DNA of 64,000 nt from UBA5078 sp964538025 (lineage in GTDB: Bacteria; Pseudomonadota; Gammaproteobacteria; Pseudomonadales; Pseudohongiellaceae). Below the pieces are notes generated by a model. It was not told the origin of the DNA. It saw only the letters and a program-made list of their open reading frames with translations, and ran no database searches. Within the stretch, counting starts at the first letter, position 1. Every line of letters starts with the position of its first letter. A program made the position numbers and the translations under genes. Of the stretch, positions 16,719 through 24,171 are shown in pieces. The stretch covers positions 1 through 64,000 of the forward strand of contig CAZICZ010000005.1 of the NCBI GenBank assembly GCA_964538025.1, read 5' to 3'.

Positions 16719-19649
16719 ATGATTTTCCAGACATTTCTCCAAAGCAAGAAATGGCAGCACAAAGACGCCGCCGTCCGCCTTGAGGCTATCGCTGAGCTTC
16801 ATCATCCCGTTGATCCCAACGATGAGGGAGCAGAGGACGCCGCCACGGTGCTGGCCACTCTGGCCAAAACGGACAGTGCGCCCGCCGTGCGTCTTGCCGC
16901 GCTGGCGCTGGTGAGAGATATCGACGTGGTGCGTGAGTTGCTCGCGGAGACGGATGCCGACATCGCCAATGCCGCGCTCATGCAGTACTGCCGCATCGTC
17001 TCCGGGGCCGTGCCTTCGCGTTTGAGCGACGAGGATCGTCTGGCCACGATGCAGCAGATGACAGAGCGTCCTGCCCTGCTTGCCGTGCTCCACGATTGCG
17101 GCAGTGATGCGGTGGGCCTGGCCACTCTCGCCCGCCTGCAGACGGAATTTGCGCTCGATACAGCAGGCCTTCTGGACATCGCCGCCCACTCCAACAACCA
17201 CACCGTGCGCTATGCCGCCGCCGTCCAGATCGAAGACCCCGCTCTTTTGAAGCAGCTCAGCACCCTGGTCGGCCAGAAAGACCGTGCCGTTCTCAAACTG
17301 TGCAAGGAGCGCCTCCAGCAGGTGCAGGATGCCGAAGACAAGCGAGCGGCAGATGCGGCAATGGCGCTGCATTTGTGCGAGAACGTGGAGTCACTTGCCG
17401 GCAAGGTCATCGGGGCGCTGAGTCAGGCGCAATATGAATACTCGCTCAGCCAGTGGCAGGAGGTTTCTGCACAGGCGGATGACGCGCTACAGGCGCGTTT
17501 TTCTGCGGCCTGCGCGGCACTGGAGGCGCGACTGCAGGCGCACGCCCTGGAACAGCAACAACGGGCGTTGCAGCAACGTCAATTTGCCGACCTTACCGCC
17601 GGCTGCGAAGCGGCAGAGACAGCGCTGCAGGCACTCACTGCCCCGCTCGACGCGACACAGATCGATTCTCTGGAGCAGCAACATCACGCGCTGGAGGCTC
17701 TGCGCCATGACACTCTCGCCGTTGGCGGAGGCGATCCGGCCTCGTTGGAGCGCACCCGCACCATGATCGAGTCGCTCAGTCGGGCTGTCCGCGCGTTTCA
17801 TGCTCTCGAGACAAAACAGGCCGACCTGCTGGCACTGGAAGCATCACTCGCCACCCTAAGCCCCAAAAACACGGCAGCACTGGCGGCTATAGCAGCGCGT
17901 CTGCATCGATTGTTCGACCAGGACGCCTGGCCGGCAAACCTTCCTGCCAGTGAACTGTACGGCCGCTGTCTTGCCCTTCAGGCATCCGTGGAAAAGCTGA
18001 AGAGCCGCAATCAGGCCTATCTGGAAAAGCTGCACAAGGACTCTCTCGCCCATATCGCGGCCCTCGAGCAGCATATTGAGGCCGGGCAGGTCAATGACGC
18101 CCAGCGCATGTGGGACAAGGTGCAGGGCGCGATCAAGAACGGCGATGCCGCGCTGAAGAAAACGCTGGAGGAGCTGCTGGCGCCCTTTAAGCCCCGCCTG
18201 ACGGAGCTGGTGGACTGGAAAAACTTTGCCGCCGCGCAGAAGAAAAAAGCCTTGATCGAGCAGATGCAGGCACTGGATGAATCCACGCTGCATATCGCCG
18301 ACAAAGCAAAGAAAATCAAAGCGTTGCAGGACGAATGGAAAACGTTGGGGCATTCCGCGCACAACGATGCGCTGTGGACACAGTTCAACAAGGCCGCCCA
18401 CAAGGCATTTGAACCCTGCAAGGAATATTTCCGCGAACGCAAAGCCAAATTGCAGACCAATCTGGAGGCGCGCGTCAAAATTTGCGAAGAGCTTGAAGCC
18501 CTGGCGAAGACGCTGAGCCCGGAGAACCTGAACGTGGCAAGCCTCAACAAGGCGGAAAGCAAGGCCATGGACGACTGGAAGCTTTACGCCCCCGTAGAAC
18601 AGGCCAAGATCAAGAAGCTGCAAAAGCGCTTCAATACCGTGCTGGGCGATATCCGCGCGTTCAAGCGCAAGGTGCTGCAAGGCAACGCCGCGCAGAAACT
18701 GGACCTGATCGCTGCCGCTGTGGCGCTGAAATCTCACGAAGACATTCAGGAGGCCATGGCGCAGGCGAAGCAATTGCAGGCGCAGTGGAAGACCATAGGC
18801 CCCTCGCAGTTCAAAGACGACCGCAAGCACTGGGAAGCCTTCCGCGCGGCCTGTGACAAAATTTTTGCGCGCCGCAAGGAAGAGGCGGCCGCCGCCCGTC
18901 CGCAGCGCTCCTCTTCGGGCAAGGCGCCGGCAGCGGTGTCCCCTGCCGTGGCAGCAGCACGCGAGGTCTTGCAGACCTTGCGCACACTGGTCGGCCGCAG
19001 CAGCGAGGAGCTGGTCTCCGCCCGGCGGGAATTCACCGAATTGAAAGAGCGTTTCGGCGAACACCTGAAAGAGGACCTTCGCCACGAGAAGCGGGCATTG
19101 CAGGAACAATTCGACAAGCTGAGCAAGCAGTTCGAGGCCAAGCTCAAGGCGGCACCCGACAAGAAGAGTCTGCAGATGATCGGGCAGGCCAAGGCCAAAG
19201 CCGAATTTTTGGAGACCCTGGAGCGTGCGGCCTTGGCGGGCAAAGGGAGCGAGGCCGATATGGATGCCCTGAGCGATCAATGGCAGAGCTTGGGACGCGT
19301 GTCCGACCTGAAACAGGAACAGGCACTCGAACAACGCTTCCAGTCCCTGTATCAGCAGGTCGACAAAGCTGCGCTGAAGCGACAGGCCAAGGAAAACGAG
19401 GAAAAAGCGCGCGAGGTGTGCATCGCCGCCGAGATAGTGGCCGGCGTGGAGTCTCCGGACACCGACAAGGCATTGCGCATGCAAGTGCAGCTCAAGCAAC
19501 TCAAGCAAAGCTTCGGCAGTCGAGACAGCAAGAGTCCCGCGCAGCAAATCAGCGATCTGGAAGTCCAGCTGCTGTGCATCGGCCCCCTGGAGTCCGCGGT
19601 CCGCGAATCACTCACCGCCCGTCTGTTGCACGTGCGAAGCAAAGTCTAG
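16719..19649 (+). CDS. Large DUF349 repeat protein with N-terminal HEAT-like region
   Basis: A 976-residue, highly helical cytosolic protein. The N-terminal ~200 residues look like HEAT/armadillo repeats (KDAAVRLEAIAELHHP, SAPAVRLAALALVRD). The rest is coiled coil plus several DUF349 units, recognisable by W-x-x-L/I-G followed by a D-x-x-x-W/F-x-x-F pattern: DEWKTLGHSAHNDALWTQF, AQWKTIGPSQFKDDRKHWEAF, DQWQSLGRVSDLKQE. A Lys/Ala-rich linker lies near 720-745. DUF349 proteins occur widely in bacteria without a settled biochemical role. The frame is open upstream, but the ATG at 16719 matches the start of recognisable sequence. aroA follows after 9 bp, suggesting one transcript. Confidence 0.85.
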   Translation: MIFQTFLQSKKWQHKDAAVRLEAIAELHHPVDPNDEGAEDAATVLATLAKTDSAPAVRLAALALVRDIDVVRELLAETDADIANAALMQYCRIVSGAVPSRLSDEDRLATMQQMTERPALLAVLHDCGSDAVGLATLARLQTEFALDTAGLLDIAAHSNNHTVRYAAAVQIEDPALLKQLSTLVGQKDRAVLKLCKERLQQVQDAEDKRAADAAMALHLCENVESLAGKVIGALSQAQYEYSLSQWQEVSAQADDALQARFSAACAALEARLQAHALEQQQRALQQRQFADLTAGCEAAETALQALTAPLDATQIDSLEQQHHALEALRHDTLAVGGGDPASLERTRTMIESLSRAVRAFHALETKQADLLALEASLATLSPKNTAALAAIAARLHRLFDQDAWPANLPASELYGRCLALQASVEKLKSRNQAYLEKLHKDSLAHIAALEQHIEAGQVNDAQRMWDKVQGAIKNGDAALKKTLEELLAPFKPRLTELVDWKNFAAAQKKKALIEQMQALDESTLHIADKAKKIKALQDEWKTLGHSAHNDALWTQFNKAAHKAFEPCKEYFRERKAKLQTNLEARVKICEELEALAKTLSPENLNVASLNKAESKAMDDWKLYAPVEQAKIKKLQKRFNTVLGDIRAFKRKVLQGNAAQKLDLIAAAVALKSHEDIQEAMAQAKQLQAQWKTIGPSQFKDDRKHWEAFRAACDKIFARRKEEAAAARPQRSSSGKAPAAVSPAVAAAREVLQTLRTLVGRSSEELVSARREFTELKERFGEHLKEDLRHEKRALQEQFDKLSKQFEAKLKAAPDKKSLQMIGQAKAKAEFLETLERAALAGKGSEADMDALSDQWQSLGRVSDLKQEQALEQRFQSLYQQVDKAALKRQAKENEEKAREVCIAAEIVAGVESPDTDKALRMQVQLKQLKQSFGSRDSKSPAQQISDLEVQLLCIGPLESAVRESLTARLLHVRSKV

Positions 19650-19658
19650 GGGATAGCC

Positions 19659-20945
19659 ATGGAACGTCTTGTCCTCCCCCCGCTGCGGAGTTTCCACGGG
19701 GAAATCACCCTGCCCGGCTCCAAGAGCCTGTCTAACCGCATCCTGTTATTGGCGGCCGTCGCGGACGGTGAGACGCGCGTTCATAATCTGCTGGACAGCG
19801 ATGATGTGCGCCATATGCGCCATGCATTGACGGCCCTCGGGGTGCCCTGCCGTGTGAGTGATGATCATCGCCGCTGCGATGTCCAGGGCCTCGGCGGGCC
19901 GCTTCGCAGTACGTCTCCCTTAACGCTTTTTCTCGGCAATGCCGGCACCGCCATGCGCCCCCTGTGCGCCATGCTCAGTGCCGGTCAGGGGGAGTTTCGC
20001 CTCACGGGCGAACCCCGCATGAGCGAACGTCCCATTGGCGATCTCGTCGACTGCCTGCGCGCCTGTGGCGCCGACATCGAGTATCTCGGCAACGCGGGCT
20101 ACCCTCCCTTGCTGGTGCACGGGCGAGGGCTCTCGGGCGGCCGCGTGTCTATCAAGGGCAATATCTCCAGCCAGTTCCTGACCGCCATGCTGATGGCCGC
20201 TCCGCTGTGCCATGAAGATCTGGAGATCGTGGTGGAGGGAGAGCTGGTCTCCAAACCGTATATCCTGATCACCCTCGATGTCATGGCGCGCTTTGGTGTT
20301 CACGTCGACAACCACGACTACCAGCGTTTCGTCGTTCGCAGCGGACAGCGTTACCGCGCACCGGGTGACATCATGGTCGAGGGGGATGCCTCTTCGGCAT
20401 CGTATTTTCTCGCCGCCGCTGCCATTGCAGGAGGCACAGTGCGCGTTCATGGCACCGGCCTGAGTAGCGTGCAGGGCGATGCCCGCTTCGCCGATGTGCT
20501 GGAGCAAATGGGGGCCAAGCTTGTCTGGGGTGATACTTGGATAGAAGTCAGCCGGGGACAGCTCAAGGGCGTGGATGTGGATCTCAACCATATTCCCGAC
20601 GCCGCCATGACAATTGCCACCACGGCCCTGTTTGCGGAAGGTCCCACCGTCATCCGCAACATCTACAACTGGCGGGTCAAGGAAACCGATCGCCTGCACG
20701 CCATGAGCACCGAACTGCGTAAACTCGGCGCCACCGTGGAGGAAGGCGAGGATTACCTGGCCATTACTCCTCCCGAGCGCATTCTCCCGGCCACCATCGA
20801 CACCTACGATGACCACCGCATGGCCATGTGTTTCTCACTGGCTGCCTTTGGCGACAGCCCCATCACCATCAATGATCCCGGCTGCACGGCCAAGACATTC
20901 CCGGAGTATTTTTCGTTATTTCAATCGCTGAGCACACCGAAATAG
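19659..20945 (+). CDS. aroA: 3-phosphoshikimate 1-carboxyvinyltransferase (EPSP synthase, class I)
   Basis: Joins shikimate-3-phosphate and PEP in the aromatic amino acid pathway. The 428-residue length and signatures are standard: LPGSKSLSNRILLLAA at the N-terminus, LFLGNAGTAMRPL (PEP site; the E. coli-like class I, glyphosate-sensitive form), RVKETDRLHAMSTELRKLGA and the late DDHRMAMCFSLAA. Asp in DAAMTIA is the expected catalytic residue. AGGGGATA precedes the ATG. Confidence 0.97.
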   Translation: MERLVLPPLRSFHGEITLPGSKSLSNRILLLAAVADGETRVHNLLDSDDVRHMRHALTALGVPCRVSDDHRRCDVQGLGGPLRSTSPLTLFLGNAGTAMRPLCAMLSAGQGEFRLTGEPRMSERPIGDLVDCLRACGADIEYLGNAGYPPLLVHGRGLSGGRVSIKGNISSQFLTAMLMAAPLCHEDLEIVVEGELVSKPYILITLDVMARFGVHVDNHDYQRFVVRSGQRYRAPGDIMVEGDASSASYFLAAAAIAGGTVRVHGTGLSSVQGDARFADVLEQMGAKLVWGDTWIEVSRGQLKGVDVDLNHIPDAAMTIATTALFAEGPTVIRNIYNWRVKETDRLHAMSTELRKLGATVEEGEDYLAITPPERILPATIDTYDDHRMAMCFSLAAFGDSPITINDPGCTAKTFPEYFSLFQSLSTPK

Positions 20946-20995
20946 CGACACGCCCGGCATGTGTGGGGTGTTCTGAGACGTCGAAGAAGGGAAAG

Positions 20996-21069
20996 TGGAG
21001 CGGGTGATGGGAATCGAACCCACGTCTAAAGCTTGGGAAGCTCTCGTTCTACCATTGAACTACACCCGC
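20996..21069 (-). tRNA. tRNA-Gly (CCC)
   Basis: The minus strand reads GCGGGTG as acceptor stem, D arm GTTCAATGGTAGAAC, anticodon loop TTCCCAA (anticodon CCC), TPsi arm GTGGGTTCGATTCCCAT, acceptor CACCCGC, discriminator T and an encoded CCA. It closely resembles E. coli tRNA-Gly(CCC). It follows tRNA-Pro by 34 bp. Confidence 0.95.
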
Positions 21070-21103
21070 ACAGCAGCACGCGCTGCCGGTTGTGGGGCCG
21101 GAT

Positions 21104-21180
21104 TGGTCGGAGTGAGAGGATTCGAACCTCCGGCTTCTACGTCCCGAACGTAGCACTCTACCAGGCTGAGCTACACTCCG
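21104..21180 (-). tRNA. tRNA-Pro (CGG)
   Basis: The minus strand reads CGGAGTG acceptor, D arm GCTCAGCCTGGTAGAGT, anticodon loop TTCGGGA (anticodon CGG), TPsi loop TTCGAAT, then CACTCCG, discriminator A and an encoded CCA. The start with C is typical of bacterial tRNA-Pro. A minus-strand TATTAT about 45-50 bp upstream may be its -10. Confidence 0.95.
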
Positions 21181-21280
21181 ATTTGCCCCGAAACCTGCTC
21201 CGGTTCACAGGCGCAGGCCGGGGCGGATAATAGTCGATCCGTCGGGGCATTTCCACGGGGACCCGCGAAAAAACGCCCAT

Positions 21281-21306
21281 AAAAAAGCCCCGCATTGCGG
21301 GGCTTT
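21281..21306 (-). terminator. Terminator after the broken pilin gene
   Basis: Stem AAAGCCCCGC / GCGGGGCTTT with a 3-nt loop, extended by a T6 run on the minus strand, 42 bp past the pilin stop. The terminator remains intact although the gene is interrupted. Confidence 0.9.
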
Positions 21307-21347
21307 GTGTTTCTGACACGCGCCTGAGACCTAAAAGACACCTGGTC

Positions 21348-22022
21348 TTAGATGCGGTAGCAGACGGTGTAGACGTTATCTTCGCTGTAGGCGGCGGCCA
21401 GAGCGGTTGCGGCAGGCGCGGTATTGGCGCCGGAGACACCGAGGGTGGCGCGGAAGCGGCCAGTCGCGCCGTTGCCGTCATCCAGCTGCGTGTCCAGGGC
21501 AATCGCGGCAGAGCCGTTGACGTTGCTCATGCACACCTTGTTGCCAGCCAGACCGTTCATCATGACGCTGGAGTTCACGCCAATCAGGCCTCCAAAGGGA
21601 TTCTGGGGCAGTGCTGCAGCCAGCGTGTCCTGCGTGTTACCGGCAATAAAGCCCGCGGCTCGCAGGTGTTGTCAGAAATAACTGGTTTCCGGACCGCCCG
21701 TAAACGCTGTCGTGATGGCGCCATCCAGAATGCCGTCGATGTCACCGCCGGTGTTGCCGGTGGCCCAGCTGGCGCCCCGTGCTGTCAGCGTGGCAGTGGG
21801 ACCATCGTCTCCGGGGAAACGACCGTAGCGATCCACGTAAGAGAAGGCGGCCACGGCCGTCCCGTTGAAATCATTGACGGCAGAGCGAACACGAGAGTTC
21901 TCGATCAATTGTTGTCCCTGCAAGACACCGCCCAGCAGCAGACCGATAATGACGAGCACAATCGCGATTTCGATCAGGGTAAACCCTTTCTGACTCTTCA
22001 TTTGTGAAAATTCAGCGTTCAT
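21348..22022 (-). pseudogene. Type IV pilin-like gene interrupted by an in-frame TGA
   Basis: Read through, this is a 224-residue pilin very similar to the intact copy at 22256-22927. Prepilin peptidase site and N-terminal helix are present (KSQKG-FTLIEIAIVLVIIGLLLGG), then FPGDDGPTATLTARGASW and a C-terminus ending YTVCYRI. At 21672-21674 a TGA falls exactly where the intact copy has TGT (Cys in YFCQHLRAAG), a one-base change; the frame is otherwise open to the natural stop. The truncated product would keep the helix but lose half the globular head including its cysteines. A start-proximal promoter and 17-bp operator-like repeat are retained. Confidence 0.85.
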
Positions 22023-22086
22023 TGAAACACCTATTGAAGTAGTTACTGTTGCGCACAGCCGCGGCTTTCACCATGAAAGCGTGCGC

Positions 22087-22116
22087 AGTATAGGGCGTTG
22101 TATTTTTTTTGTGCAA
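22087..22116 (-). promoter_or_regulatory. Promoter of the interrupted pilin gene
   Basis: On the minus strand TTGCAC (22111-22116), 18-bp spacer, TATACT (22087-22092), then a leader of about 60 nt to the ATG at 22022. A 17-bp inverted repeat lies 2 bp upstream of the -35. Confidence 0.65.
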
Positions 22117-22118
22117 TA

Positions 22119-22135
22119 TGTAGGTTTTTTCTACA
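22119..22135. promoter_or_regulatory. 17-bp operator-like inverted repeat, pilin copy 1
   Basis: TGTAGGTTTTTTCTACA, arms TGTAG/CTACA with a 7-bp A/T-rich centre, 2 bp upstream of the -35 of the interrupted pilin gene. The same motif in the same position occurs at the second pilin promoter (23010-23026). Confidence 0.6.
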
Positions 22136-22212
22136 GAAAAGAAAGCCTTACCGAGACGTTCGCTACATCACATTTAAAAGAAAAACCGCCGACAGACTCC
22201 GATTTCACAAAC

Positions 22213-22235
22213 AAAAACGCCTCCCGAAGGAGGCG
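22213..22235 (-). terminator. Terminator of the intact pilin gene
   Basis: Stem CGCCTCC / GGAGGCG around a 4-nt loop, followed on the minus strand by TTTTTG, 20 bp past the stop codon at 22256. Confidence 0.9.
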
Positions 22236-22255
22236 AGTGGGGTCAGGGGCATTCT

Positions 22256-22927
22256 TCAGATGCGGTAGCACACCGTGTAGACATTGTCCTCTGAATAGGC
22301 GGCGGCCAGTGCCGCGGCATTGGGTGCGGTATTGGCGCCTGAGACACCGAGCGTGGCGCGAAAGCGCCCGGTCGCCCCATTGCCGTCATCCAGCTGCGTG
22401 TCCAGGGCAATGGCGCCCGAGCCGTTCACATTGCTCATGCACACTTTCGTGCCGGCGAGCCCGTTCATCATCACGCCGGCATTAACCCCGATCACTCCAC
22501 CAAAAGGGTTTTGTGGCAGCGACGCAATCAGGGCCGCGGACGGGTCTCCGGAGATAAATCCTGCCGCACGAAGATGTTGACAGAAATAACCGATCTCGCC
22601 GGCGGCGGTGAAGGTCGTGTTGATATTGCCATCGAGGATGCCATCCGTATACCCACCGGTCAGGCCTGTCCAACTGGCGCCGCGCGCAGTCAGTGTGGCG
22701 GTGGGACCGTCATCGCCCGGAAAACGGCCGTAACGATCCACGTAGGAAAATGCAGCGGCAGCAGTGCCGTTGAAGTCATTGATTGCGGAACGTACGCGGG
22801 AATTTTCTATCAGTTGCTGGCCCTGCAGGACACCGCCGAGCAGCAGTCCAATGATGACCAGAACGATCGCGATTTCGATCAAGGTGAAACCAGCGTCTCT
22901 GCGGATATTTTTTGCGGGTGTCGTCAT
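22256..22927 (-). CDS. Type IV pilin-like protein (prepilin-type N-terminus)
   Basis: A 223-residue prepilin. The leader MTTPAKNIRRDAG is cut before FTLIEIAIVLVIIGLLLGGVLQG, with the conserved Glu5 of the mature protein. The head carries RFPGDDGPTATL and cysteines in YFCQH, KVCMSN and the terminal TVCYRI, which could form a D-region disulfide. Length and the FPGDD motif suggest a minor or specialised pilin/pseudopilin; which machine it uses is not shown, although pilU lies about 7 kb away. AAAGGAG precedes the ATG. It is the intact member of a tandem duplication with 21348-22022. Confidence 0.85.
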   Translation of the reverse strand: MTTPAKNIRRDAGFTLIEIAIVLVIIGLLLGGVLQGQQLIENSRVRSAINDFNGTAAAAFSYVDRYGRFPGDDGPTATLTARGASWTGLTGGYTDGILDGNINTTFTAAGEIGYFCQHLRAAGFISGDPSAALIASLPQNPFGGVIGVNAGVMMNGLAGTKVCMSNVNGSGAIALDTQLDDGNGATGRFRATLGVSGANTAPNAAALAAAYSEDNVYTVCYRI

Positions 22928-22978
22928 ATCGTGTTCACTCCTTTTACACCGTCATTTCAGTCGATTTAGTCAAAATCG

Positions 22979-23007
22979 ACTATAAATGCTGGTTAAAATG
23001 TGAACAA
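22979..23007 (-). promoter_or_regulatory. Promoter of the intact pilin gene
   Basis: Minus strand TTGTTC (23002-23007), 17-bp spacer, TATAGT (22979-22984); transcription would start near 22972, about 45 nt before the ATG. The operator-like repeat at 23010-23026 lies 2 bp upstream of the -35. Confidence 0.7.
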
Positions 23008-23009
23008 GA

Positions 23010-23026
23010 TGTAGATTTTACCTACA
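23010..23026. promoter_or_regulatory. 17-bp operator-like inverted repeat, pilin copy 2
   Basis: TGTAGATTTTACCTACA has the same TGTAG-N7-CTACA arms and A/T-rich centre as the site at 22119-22135. Relative to transcription it spans about -54 to -38, a usual place for an activator that contacts RNA polymerase. The binding protein is unknown. Confidence 0.6.
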
Positions 23027-23057
23027 CACCGTGCATGAATCGCATATGTGCCCGGTA

Positions 23058-24121
23058 TCACTCTTTAAGCGGAAGGGTGAGAACAAACTTGAGCGGTGCA
23101 TCGGGTTTTGCGATTGCCGTCAGGCTCCCTCCCTGCGCAGCGGCCAATTGTCGTGATTGATAAAGCCCAACGCCTCGCCTGTTCCGCGCTCGCTCCAGAA
23201 GGGCTCGAAAAGTCGCTCAGGCCATGGCACAGGAGTGCCGTTGCGATTCTCCATGTCGATCTCCACATGCGTGCTGTGTTCGACGATGGTAACGACCAGA
23301 TCCATGACCTTCGCCTGCTCTTTCTTGGCCTGCCAGGCATAATTTCCGATGAGGTTTTCAAAAATTCTCAACAGGGCTTCTTCCGAAACGTGTGCGACCC
23401 CATCGCCCTGGATGCGTAACGTGAGATCGAAAAGTGACGCCGTGTGCTGCAAGGCGTCCGACAGTGAAATCACGGAACGTCGGCGCGTCGTGCGCGTCTG
23501 GACAAGGGAATTCAGCACGTGTTTAGCGCGATCGCGAATGGCTGGAATGGATTTGGCGAGCACTGCCAGCAACTTGCCCTCCTTGCCCGGCTCCGCATCC
23601 AGCACCTGTTCGGCAGCCAGACTGACAAGCTGTACAAGATTTTTCATATCGTGCTGCAGGAACACCGTCATCTTGGCTGTCTGATCAAAGGTGCCACGTA
23701 TCGTTCCCAGCTTGATCCAGATGTCCATGCGAAGCAGCAGAAAGAAATTGTCGGCCAACATCTGCGAGAAGTATCGCTGCTCCCAGCCGCGCTTGCTGTG
23801 AAACAGTCGAATATCCAGCGTGATCTCCTGCACTTCAAAATGCTGATAGAGCTCGCGCTCCGTGACGCTGCCGACATCGCCGGAGATCGTGGCACCAAAC
23901 CAGTCCAGCCGCCAGCTAAGACCGGAGAAGCCACCCTACTGCAACAAGGGCCAGCACTGACGCAGAAAATCGGGCAGATCAAAACTCAGGGCCTCGTTGA
24001 GCTTGACCAGCTCCTGGACCTTGCGAGTCTGTATGCGCGTGCGATACAGCAGCCACCCAGTGGCCAGCAGTATCGACCCGCCTATCAGAACGAGATAGGG
24101 ATACAGATCAACTATCATCAC
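23058..24121 (-). pseudogene. Membrane histidine kinase, broken by TAG and a frameshift
   Basis: Read through, it encodes about 354 residues: an N-terminal membrane helix (LYPYLVLIGGSILLATGWLLY), a linker, a phospho-acceptor-like segment FLQHDMKNLVQLVSLAAEQVL, and an ATPase domain with N-box FENLIGNYA, NGTPVPWPERLFEPFW and GTGEALG. Two lesions are visible. An in-frame TAG at 23936-23938 follows residue 61, and the frame continues on both sides. Near 23164-23168 one base is missing: after GTGEALG the frame runs to a stop at 23120, while the alternate frame continues LYQSRQLAAAQGGSLTAIAK to 23058, the expected end of the ATPase domain. The HD-x-KN style recalls PrsK-like kinases. No response regulator adjoins it. 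Confidence 0.75.
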
Positions 24122-24171
24122 GATTAATCCCGAATTTTTTCAGAAAATAATAAATGCTTTCGCGATTCATC

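Noticed and set aside
21672..21674. The pilin TGA as a selenocysteine codon
   Set aside because: It replaces a Cys codon of the intact copy, which is suggestive, but no SECIS-like stem with an apical G/U loop is evident just downstream, no selenocysteine genes are seen, and a neighbouring gene has a TAG and a frameshift. Decay is simpler.
22119..22135. Lux-type quorum-sensing box at the pilin promoters
   Set aside because: Arm spacing (17 bp overall) and sequence do not fit the 20-bp lux box pattern well, and no LuxR or LuxI gene is present.
24108..24170. A 20-codon ORF between the acyltransferase and the kinase
   Set aside because: It has no convincing ribosome site and overlaps the kinase start; it may only be the out-of-frame continuation of the acyltransferase tail.
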